Below are positions 1 through 4,873 of a stretch of 9,098 nt of DNA, piece by piece. Below the pieces are notes generated by a model. It worked only from the letters and a program-made list of their open reading frames with translations, was not told the origin of the DNA and ran no database searches. The stretch is from Actinomycetota bacterium (GTDB taxonomy: Bacteria > Actinomycetota > Acidimicrobiia > IMCC26256 > PALSA-610): contig SXJQ01000154.1 in assembly GCA_005779345.1 (NCBI GenBank), positions 1 through 9,098 on the forward strand. Reading direction: 5' to 3'. The translations under genes were made by a program, and so were the position numbers. Within the stretch, counting starts at the first letter, position 1. Each line of letters begins with the position of its first letter.

Positions 1-1219
1 CCACTTCCTCGAGGAGTACTCGCACTCGAGCGCGCCCGAGCTGTTCCTCGCGGCCGCGTCGCAACGCACCCGTCGCATCCGGCTCGGGCACGGCATCGTC
101 CACACGGTGCCCGCCATCAACCACCCCGCCCGCGTGGCCGAACGCATCGCGACGCTCGACATCCTCTCGGGTGGCCGCGTCGACTTCGGAACCGGCGAAG
201 GATCCGCCGCCGCCGAGCTCGACGCGTTCGGAGTGGATCCGGCCGACAAGCGTGCGATGTGGGACGAAGGCACCCGCGTCGCGCTGCGTTGCCTCACCGA
301 GCAACCGTTCACGGGCTTCGCCGGCAACCACGTGCAGCTCGCTCCCCGCAACGTCGTGCCGAAGCCGATCCAGACACCCCATCCACCCGTGTGGGTCGCG
401 TGCACGCGGCGCGAGACCATCCAGCTCGCGGCGCAGCGCGGGATCGGCGCACTCTCGTTCGCCTTCTTCGATCCCGAGGAGGCGAAGGTCTGGGTCGACG
501 ACTACTACGAGACCCTTGCGAACGAGGGTGTGCCGATCGGCGACGCCGTGAACGCGAACCTCGCGTGCGTCACCGGGTTCTTCTGCCACGACGACGAGCG
601 CGAGGCGGTCCGGCGAGGCGCCGAGGGCGTCAATTTCATCGGATACTCGCTCGGGCACTACTACGTGTTCGGGCGTCACCGGCCCGGAGCCGGCGACCTC
701 TGGGCCGAATACCAAGAACGTCGAGCGGAGCGCGGATTCGACCCCGAGGCGGTCGCATTGGCCGCCGGCAACGCCGGCGTGCTCGGCGCCAAAGTCGTCC
801 AACAGGGCACGTCGGGTCTGCGCGGCGCGACCGGCACACCACAGCAGGTCCGCGAATACCTGCGGCGTTACGAGGCGGTCGGGGTCGACCAGGTGATCCT
901 GTCGTGCTCGGCGGGACGCAACCGCCACGAGCACATCATGGAGTCGCTCGAGTTGTTCGGCCGCGAGGTACTGCCCGAGTTCCTCGAGCGCGACCACCGA
1001 CAGCAACGCGACAAGTCCGCACGCCTCGAACCGGTGATCGCGGCTGTCATGGCGCGCAAGCCCGCGGCCGACCATCCGCCGCTCGACACCGGGTACGAGA
1101 TCCCTGCCTACCCACGGCAAGACGCCGACCGCCAGGAGGGCGACCGCTTCCATCGGTGGCTCGACGACTACCGGGCGAAGATCGCCGCGGGCGAAGATGT
1201 CAGCAAGCGCCTGGCGTGA
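1..1219 (+). CDS. LLM-class flavin/F420-dependent oxidoreductase (5' partial)
   Basis: Bacterial luciferase-like monooxygenase family protein; members use reduced FMN or F420 on small organic substrates in the cytoplasm. The frame is open from base 2, so the start and probably some 35-45 residues (first strand and helix of the TIM barrel) lie left of the window. The visible part is 405 residues. Seen: an opening HFLEEYSHSSAPELFLAA, then RIRLGHGIV, NHPARVAERIATLD and GRVDFGTGEG, the usual order in this family, followed by a PFTGF region, VPKPIQTPHPPVWVA and GIGALSFAF. An acidic and basic C-terminal tail of about 90 residues continues past the barrel (LEPVIAAVMARKP onward), as in some actinobacterial members. 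A GTG at 107 is inside the conserved core and is not the start. The crotonase gene follows after 43 bases, so co-transcription is likely. Substrate and the FMN/F420 choice cannot be read from sequence. Family call is firm. Confidence 0.93.
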   Translation, partial: HFLEEYSHSSAPELFLAAASQRTRRIRLGHGIVHTVPAINHPARVAERIATLDILSGGRVDFGTGEGSAAAELDAFGVDPADKRAMWDEGTRVALRCLTEQPFTGFAGNHVQLAPRNVVPKPIQTPHPPVWVACTRRETIQLAAQRGIGALSFAFFDPEEAKVWVDDYYETLANEGVPIGDAVNANLACVTGFFCHDDEREAVRRGAEGVNFIGYSLGHYYVFGRHRPGAGDLWAEYQERRAERGFDPEAVALAAGNAGVLGAKVVQQGTSGLRGATGTPQQVREYLRRYEAVGVDQVILSCSAGRNRHEHIMESLELFGREVLPEFLERDHRQQRDKSARLEPVIAAVMARKPAADHPPLDTGYEIPAYPRQDADRQEGDRFHRWLDDYRAKIAAGEDVSKRLA

Positions 1220-1262
1220 CTTCCCGACGCGCCGAGGCGATCGATCGAAAGGCAGTCCTCCC

Positions 1263-2060
1263 ATGACCGTCGATCTCGGCACCCCGTTCTTGCACTGGCG
1301 CGTCGAGCGCGGCGTGGCCCATTGCACCATCGACCGACCCGAGCGACGCAACGCCATGACGGCGAGCATGTACGTCGGCGTTCGGCGCGCCGTCCAGATC
1401 GTCAATGGCTCACCGACGTTGCATGCGCTCGTGCTCACGGGCACCGGCGATGTGTTCTGTCCCGGTGGCGAGATGGGCGGCGACCACGCCGACGGCACGT
1501 TCGGCCTCGAGGCCGCCGCGGCGTTCGGGAACGAGATCGTGCCGTTCGAGGCGATCCGCAACTCGCGCAAGCCGGTCGTCGCTCTGGTGAACGGGTTGTG
1601 CCAGGGCGGCGGCCTCCTCACGGCCCTCGTCGCCGACATCGCCATCGCCAGCGACCGAGCGACGTTTCGCGTCCCCGAGGTGCGACGCGGCGTGGTCGAC
1701 GCGAACTACGCCGCCTACCTCCCCGCCCACGTCGGGGTTGCCCGAGCCCGCGACCTGATCCTCACCGCCCGGCGATTCGACGCGGCGGAGGCGCTCGCGA
1801 TGGGGTTGATCGCGCGCGTCGTCGCGCACGACGATCTCACGGCGGCTGGCGAGGAGGTGATGCGGGAGGTCCTGCGCGGCGCGCCCGAGGCTCGCTGGCA
1901 GATGAAGCGGATCGTGAACGAACGCTACGGCAACCTCGACCGGATGAGTTTCGACGCGTCGATCGGAAGCGCTGAGATGATCGAAGGTTTCGAGGCGTTC
2001 ATGCAACGCCGCGAACCCAGTTGGGTCCCGGCCGGTTACGAGGCAGACGCACGGGCCTGA
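1263..2060 (+). CDS. Enoyl-CoA hydratase/isomerase (crotonase) family protein
   Basis: Crotonase-fold protein of 265 residues, a normal length. These enzymes bind acyl-CoA and stabilise an enolate through an oxyanion hole in fatty-acid or aromatic-acid CoA catabolism. Seen: IDRPERRNAM near residues 23-32, the first oxyanion segment FCPGGEMGG (65-73), the second GLCQGGG (111-117), the PEVRRG segment with Glu139, and AEALAMGLI (175-183). Aligned to rat mitochondrial enoyl-CoA hydratase, Glu139 matches catalytic Glu164, but the place of Glu144 (directly after GGG-x) is Leu119. A classical syn-hydration mechanism needing both glutamates is therefore doubtful; an isomerase, hydrolase, lyase or divergent hydratase is possible. 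The ATG at 1263 has GAAAGG at 1247-1252. An in-frame ATG at 1197 would add 22 residues overlapping the previous gene with no family similarity, so I rejected it. The gene probably shares a transcript with the upstream oxidoreductase. Confidence 0.93.
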   Translation: MTVDLGTPFLHWRVERGVAHCTIDRPERRNAMTASMYVGVRRAVQIVNGSPTLHALVLTGTGDVFCPGGEMGGDHADGTFGLEAAAAFGNEIVPFEAIRNSRKPVVALVNGLCQGGGLLTALVADIAIASDRATFRVPEVRRGVVDANYAAYLPAHVGVARARDLILTARRFDAAEALAMGLIARVVAHDDLTAAGEEVMREVLRGAPEARWQMKRIVNERYGNLDRMSFDASIGSAEMIEGFEAFMQRREPSWVPAGYEADARA

Positions 2061-2124
2061 CGACTCGGCTGGCGTGCCGACGGCGACCGACGGCCGTGGC
2101 CTCGTCGACGGAACCTCCGAGCGG

Positions 2125-2739
2125 TCAGACCGGCTTCGCCCAGCTGCGGACACCCGCGCGCATCGCAGCATCGGTCGCGGCGACGAAGCGCGCATCGAGG
2201 CCGGGATCGCCGTCTTCGACCCAAGCGAGTACCGCGTCGACCACGAAGGCGACGGTCGCGCGTGCCGCCCAGCCGGCTCGGTGCCCGGCGACGATCGGCG
2301 CTTGTGCGTCGATGGCGCGCGCGACCATCGCCACTCGGGCGGCGTCGCTGTGGTGCGCGAACTCCGGCTCGCGGGCCGCATGGCGCCAGAGCACCCGGAA
2401 CCCGGCGACGTCGGCACGAGCGGCATCGAGCACGGCTGCGGTGGTGGGTCCGTAGCGTCCGATCGCGCCCGGCCACGCGAGACGCGCCTCGAGCGTGCGG
2501 CGCGCACCCTCGAGCACGGTGTCGTACAGCGCGTGCTTGGACTCGAAGTGGCGGTACACGATCAGGTGCGACACCGCGGAAGCCGCGGCGATGTCGACCA
2601 TCGAGGCCGCCGCGTACCCGCCGACCTCGAACACGCCAGCGGCGGCCGCGACGATCGCCGCACGACGCTCCGAACGACCGAGCCTCGCCCGCGCCGGAGC
2701 GGCCGTCGACTTCGTCCGTCGCCCCGCGGCCGCCATCAC
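2125..2739 (-). CDS. TetR/AcrR family transcriptional regulator
   Basis: TetR-type repressor of about 204 residues, the usual family length. The N-terminal DNA-binding domain spans about residues 25-72: an IVAAAAGVFEVGGYAAAS helix, DIAAASAVSHLIVYRHF as the helix-turn-helix (YRHF is the classic end of the recognition helix) and SKHALYDTVLEG as the fourth helix. The rest is an Ala-rich helical ligand and dimerisation domain with no assignable ligand. GTG at 2739 and ATG at 2736 are adjacent possible starts; neither has a good Shine-Dalgarno, and ATG 2736 (203 residues) is equally likely. The Arg/Ala-rich first 20 residues precede the domain. The gene converges on the crotonase gene (64-base gap) and diverges from the sigma unit. 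Regulation of either neighbour, or of itself through the palindrome at 2825-2837, is inference. Confidence 0.92.
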   Translation of the reverse strand: MMAAAGRRTKSTAAPARARLGRSERRAAIVAAAAGVFEVGGYAAASMVDIAAASAVSHLIVYRHFESKHALYDTVLEGARRTLEARLAWPGAIGRYGPTTAAVLDAARADVAGFRVLWRHAAREPEFAHHSDAARVAMVARAIDAQAPIVAGHRAGWAARATVAFVVDAVLAWVEDGDPGLDARFVAATDAAMRAGVRSWAKPV

Positions 2740-3050
2740 CGGATGCTAAGCGAGCCTCGCGCGGCGCGGTCGCGGAGCCCGCGGTGCCCGCCGTCACAGA
2801 CCGCGAGATCGCGACGCGCGCGATAACCGTTCCGGTTCCGCACACGATCACCCGTCGGAGAGCTCCCGAAGGGACCAACGATGCACCGCAGGTACGCACG
2901 ACTGCTCGGCACCTCCCCCCACGATCGGGATGCTCGCCGCCACCTCGTCGGGCCCGGCGGACTCCGCGAAGACGGCGACCGCCGATCGGGAAGCCCGCTC
3001 GGGGAGCATTGCCCCTCTCGGTGCTCGCTCCGGATGCCGATAGGTCGTTC
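2740..3050. other. Spacer between divergent tetR and ECF sigma genes
   Basis: This 311-base stretch separates divergent genes and should hold both promoters. It is G+C-rich, with one more AT-containing patch near 2820-2840 (GATAACC) that includes a 13-bp palindrome. I see no convincing housekeeping -35/-10 pair on either strand. It contains a possible leader ORF on the plus strand (2881-3054) and a competing open frame on the minus strand (2848-3009). No known RNA family is recognised. Confidence 0.6.
2825..2837. promoter_or_regulatory. 13-bp palindrome, candidate TetR-family operator
   Basis: AACCG-TTC-CGGTT is a perfect inverted repeat with 5-base arms and a 3-base centre, about 85 bases upstream of the tetR start. 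TetR-family repressors bind palindromes and often control their own promoter, so this is a reasonable operator candidate. Five-base arms also occur by chance in DNA this rich in G+C, and no second copy was seen elsewhere in the window. Low confidence. Confidence 0.25.
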
Positions 3051-3054
3051 GTGA
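2881..3054 (+). CDS. Possible 57-residue leader ORF upstream of the sigma gene
   Basis: A short ORF starting ATG at 2881, with GAAGGG at 2868-2873 (7-base spacing), and ending in a TGA that overlaps the GTG start of the sigma gene (GTGA, 3051-3054). The product is Arg-rich and hydrophilic, with two Cys (44 and 48) and no recognised domain, membrane segment or signal peptide. What supports it is the ribosome binding site and the exact coupling-type overlap; codon bias is only mildly supportive (roughly three-quarters G or C at third positions). It may instead be chance, because an overlapping minus-strand frame (2848-3009) is open too. If translated, its likely role would be to couple ribosomes to the sigma start. 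Confidence 0.3.
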   Translation: MHRRYARLLGTSPHDRDARRHLVGPGGLREDGDRRSGSPLGEHCPSRCSLRMPIGRS

Positions 3055-3674
3055 CCGCGACCTCCGCCGTCGACCAAGGCTCCTTCGCCGCGTCCGTGCG
3101 CGCCGCTGCCACCGGCGACGGACGCGCCTTCGAGCGGCTCGTCGGACCACTGATCCCCCGACTCGACGGCTACCTCCGCGCCCAGGTCCAAGACGCGGCC
3201 GACGACCTCCGCTCCGACGTCTTGCTCGCCGCTCACTCCGGCCTCCCTCGCTTTTCGGGATCCGAAGCGCAGTTCCGATCGTGGGTCTTCACCATCGCCC
3301 ACCACCGGATCGTCGACCATCGACGCCGGCAACGCCCCACCGAATCCCTCGACGGGGTCGACGGCGCGAGCACGGGGTTCGGTTCCGACCCCGAGGCAGA
3401 CGCACTCGCCGCACAACGCGCCGAGGAACTCCGCGCCATCCTCGACCGGTTGCCGGCAGCCCAACGAGAGGTGCTGCTGCTCCGTACCGTCGCAGACCTG
3501 TCGATCGAGCAGACCGCCGAAGCCGTCGGGCGCTCGGCCGGCGCGGTGAAACTGCTCCAACACCGGGCCGTGCGATCACTCCGCAAGATCTTCGAGGCGA
3601 TTCCGCCAGATGGCGTCACCCGGAATCCTCCCGAAGGCATAACCGGAAATCCTCCCGAAGGCGTAACCCGATGA
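3051..3674 (+). CDS. ECF-type RNA polymerase sigma factor (sigma-70 family)
   Basis: Extracytoplasmic-function sigma factor of 207 residues that directs RNA polymerase to a small regulon. Region 2 spans about residues 25-93: RAFERLVGPLIPRLDGYL, AADDLRSDVLLAA, and FRSWVFTIAHHRIVDHRRR (75-93), the -10-binding core. A linker with DPEAD follows. Region 4 spans about 125-180: ILDRLPAAQREVLLLR, then the helix-turn-helix SIEQTAEAVGRSAGAVKLLQHRA for the -35 element. A C-terminal tail from about residue 183 is built from three PP(E/D)G(V/I)T units. GTG at 3051 is chosen because it sits just before region 2, has AGG at 3042-3044 and overlaps the leader ORF stop; GTG 3021 would add ten residues. The stop overlaps the next ATG (ATGA, 3671-3674), so the two proteins are probably translationally coupled. 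ECF group not assigned. Confidence 0.92.
   Translation: MTATSAVDQGSFAASVRAAATGDGRAFERLVGPLIPRLDGYLRAQVQDAADDLRSDVLLAAHSGLPRFSGSEAQFRSWVFTIAHHRIVDHRRRQRPTESLDGVDGASTGFGSDPEADALAAQRAEELRAILDRLPAAQREVLLLRTVADLSIEQTAEAVGRSAGAVKLLQHRAVRSLRKIFEAIPPDGVTRNPPEGITGNPPEGVTR
3600..3671 (+). repeat. Three 24-bp tandem repeats at the sigma C-terminus
   Basis: Units at 3600-3623, 3624-3647 and 3648-3671. The second and third match at 22 of 24 bases; the first matches the second at about 16. Each unit is in frame and encodes a PP-acidic-G-(V/I)-T-(R/G) octapeptide at the end of the sigma factor. The last base of the third unit is the A of the next gene's ATG. Being a multiple of three, copy changes would keep the sigma frame. 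Confidence 0.9.
3657..3661 (+). promoter_or_regulatory. Shine-Dalgarno for the anti-sigma-like gene, inside the repeat
   Basis: GAAGG lies 9 bases before the ATG at 3671 and is part of the third 24-bp repeat; the second unit has an identical GAAGG at 3633-3637. This supports the ATG at 3671 as start and shows that the repeat doubles as an initiation signal. Confidence 0.6.
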
Positions 3675-4543
3675 GCCGCCGCGGCGATCACCCGAGTATG
3701 CGGTTCCCACACCGACGCTCCGACGGCACCATCGAGGCCGTGTTGCAGGGGCGGACTCCCGCCGACCGCGACGACCTCGCCGAGGTCTCGGCCTTCGTCG
3801 CCGATCTGCGCCACGTCTTCGCCGGCGAACCCGCACGCCCCTCGCTGTCGCCTGCGATCCGCCCCATCGAAGCCCGGACTCTGAGCCGTGTTCGCTTCGC
3901 GTTCGCCGCGGCCGTCGGTGGAGCAACGCTCGCCTTCGGTGGCTTCGCGTCGGCGGGTGCGCTCCCCGACTCGATGCAGCGCGAGGTCGCGCGTGTGGCC
4001 GACCGGATCGGCCTGGGCTTCGTCCCGACCCCCGAGGCGCACGAACCGACCGGCGACGACGCGCCGGCGGGCAACGGGACGCCCGGCTCGGGGAACGACG
4101 ACCCCGGCGGCGCATCCGGCGGCGACCCCGGATCGAGCGATTCCGACGACCCGGGCACCCACGACTCCGTGCCCGACAACGACACCGACGACGACAGCGG
4201 CGACGGGTCGGACCACTCCCACCCGGACGACGCCGACGGCGACGACGACAACTCGGGGCCGAGCGACGACGACAACTCGGGGCCGAGCGACGACGACGAC
4301 GCCGACGACCCCGACGAGACCGATCACGCCGAAGACCCGACCGACGACCCCGACGAAGCCGATCACGCCGAAGACCCGGCCGACGACCCCGACGACAACT
4401 CCGGTCCGAGCGACGACCACGCCGAAGACCCGGCCGACGACCCCGACGACAACTCGGGCTCGGGCAGCTCCGGCTCGGGCAGCTCCGGCTCGGGCAGCTC
4501 CGGCTCGGGCAGCTCCGGCGACGGGGAACCCGTCGCCGCATAG
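3671..4543 (+). CDS. Membrane anti-sigma-like protein with Asp/Ser/Gly-rich tail
   Basis: A 290-residue single-pass membrane protein that probably restrains the ECF sigma encoded just upstream; the function is inferred from position and layout. A short cytoplasmic part (1-74) contains IEAVLQGRTPADRDDLAEVSAF, similar in style to the N-termini of actinobacterial zinc-free anti-sigma factors (no HxxxCxxC motif). A hydrophobic segment at about 75-97 (FAFAAAVGGATLAFGG) is the transmembrane helix. ALPDSMQREVARVADRIGL (97-115) follows, a juxtamembrane motif I recognise from partners of actinobacterial ECF sigmas. Residues 122-290 are low complexity: Asp, Ser, Gly, Pro, Asn, some His, ending in four GSGSS units. 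The tail should lie outside the membrane, given basic residues before the helix. Start ATG 3671 overlaps the sigma stop and has GAAGG in place. Three sets of DNA repeats underlie the tail, so its length is likely to vary among strains. A cell-wall or cation-responsive role is only a guess. Confidence 0.82.
   Translation: MSRRGDHPSMRFPHRRSDGTIEAVLQGRTPADRDDLAEVSAFVADLRHVFAGEPARPSLSPAIRPIEARTLSRVRFAFAAAVGGATLAFGGFASAGALPDSMQREVARVADRIGLGFVPTPEAHEPTGDDAPAGNGTPGSGNDDPGGASGGDPGSSDSDDPGTHDSVPDNDTDDDSGDGSDHSHPDDADGDDDNSGPSDDDNSGPSDDDDADDPDETDHAEDPTDDPDEADHAEDPADDPDDNSGPSDDHAEDPADDPDDNSGSGSSGSGSSGSGSSGSGSSGDGEPVAA
4241..4288 (+). repeat. 24-bp perfect tandem duplication in the acidic tail
   Basis: Positions 4241-4264 and 4265-4288 are identical and in frame; each encodes DDDNSGPS in the Asp-rich tail. 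A related DDNSGPSDD stretch recurs near 4391-4416 with a synonymous change (TCC GGT for TCG GGG). Confidence 0.9.
4325..4455 (+). repeat. 38-bp direct repeats (HAEDPADDPDDNS) in the acidic tail
   Basis: A 38-base block at 4364-4401 recurs exactly at 4418-4455, and a diverged copy begins at 4325 (39 bases before the first exact copy). They encode HAEDP(A/T)DDPD units. Offsets of 39 and 54 bases preserve the frame. Exact identity, including silent positions, points to recent duplication or ongoing homogenisation. Confidence 0.88.
4457..4516 (+). repeat. Four perfect 15-bp tandem repeats (GSGSS)
   Basis: The unit GGCTCGGGCAGCTCC occurs four times without interruption or mismatch from 4457 to 4516, encoding GSGSS each time, close to the C-terminus of the anti-sigma-like protein. 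It reads as a flexible linker-like end followed by GDGEPVAA. Perfect identity suggests slippage-prone DNA. Confidence 0.93.
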
Positions 4544-4612
4544 CGCCTCGGCGCAGCGGGCGCGTGCGGTCGTGGCGGTCGGTCGCGCGACGGCCTCGCC
4601 GCCGCCCGCGGC

Positions 4613-4873
4613 TCAGCCGGGGGTATTCGTCTCGGCGACGGCGTCTTCCGCCGCGATGCCGACGAGTTTCGTCGCGAGCGCCTCGAGGCGCGGGAGGGCG
4701 TCGGCGAGGTAGATGTGGTGGGTTGCTTCGATGTGGTCGACGAGCGCTGCCGGTCCGAGGTCGGTCCAGGCGGCGGCGGCCGCGACGGCGTCGCCCAGCG
4801 TGCGACCACCACCGCAGCAGTAGTCGAGTCCGAGTCGGTCGAACACCGGTGCGAGTTCGGGGTGGCGGGTCAC
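4613..4873 (-). CDS. Short ScdA_N (DUF542) protein, truncated RIC/YtfE-like
   Basis: An 86-residue product with the N-terminal domain of RIC (repair of iron centres: YtfE/ScdA/NorA). Seen: PVFDRLGLDYCCGGGRTLGDA with the hallmark Cys19-Cys20, then DHIEATHHIYLADALPRLEALATKL (46-70), matching the first helix of the di-iron hemerythrin-like domain with His52-His53. It stops there. Full RIC proteins are about 220 residues and carry more His/Glu ligands, so a complete di-iron site cannot form. GTG at 4873 overlaps the stop of the WS/DGAT gene (GTGA), implying coupling as the last gene of the operon. Upstream in the same frame, without a start codon, lie codons for DETLASL, which look like the missing start of the ScdA_N domain. 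The gene may be a genuine mini-protein or a decayed RIC. Domain call is strong; function as an iron-sulfur repair protein is uncertain. Confidence 0.8.
   Translation of the reverse strand: MTRHPELAPVFDRLGLDYCCGGGRTLGDAVAAAAAWTDLGPAALVDHIEATHHIYLADALPRLEALATKLVGIAAEDAVAETNTPG

Noticed and set aside
1197..1262. In-frame upstream ATG extending the crotonase by 22 residues
   Set aside because: The extension overlaps the end of the oxidoreductase gene, resembles no crotonase N-terminus, and the ATG at 1263 has its own GAAAGG.
2061..2124. Terminator between crotonase and tetR
   Set aside because: Only short palindromes such as ACGGCCGT and CGTCGACG are seen; no stable stem-loop with a T-run on either strand.
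2848..3009. Minus-strand 53-residue ORF in the tetR/sigma spacer
   Set aside because: It has balanced composition and some GAGGGG before its ATG, but the spacing is only 2 bases, no domain is recognised and it competes with the leader ORF on the other strand. Neither could be proven.
2262..3050. Long open frame reading into the sigma gene from upstream
   Set aside because: It is Arg/Pro-rich and antisense to the tetR gene; sigma homology begins only after 3051. It is a G+C-driven shadow.
4241..4516. Direct repeats considered as a CRISPR array or iterons
   Set aside because: All are in-frame coding repeats of low-complexity protein, without unique spacers of constant length and without cas or rep genes nearby.
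4544..4612. Terminator between the converging anti-sigma and ScdA_N genes
   Set aside because: Only GCGC-CTCG-GCGC (4 bp stem) and a 10-base GTCGCGCGAC palindrome are present, with no T-run; too weak to call.
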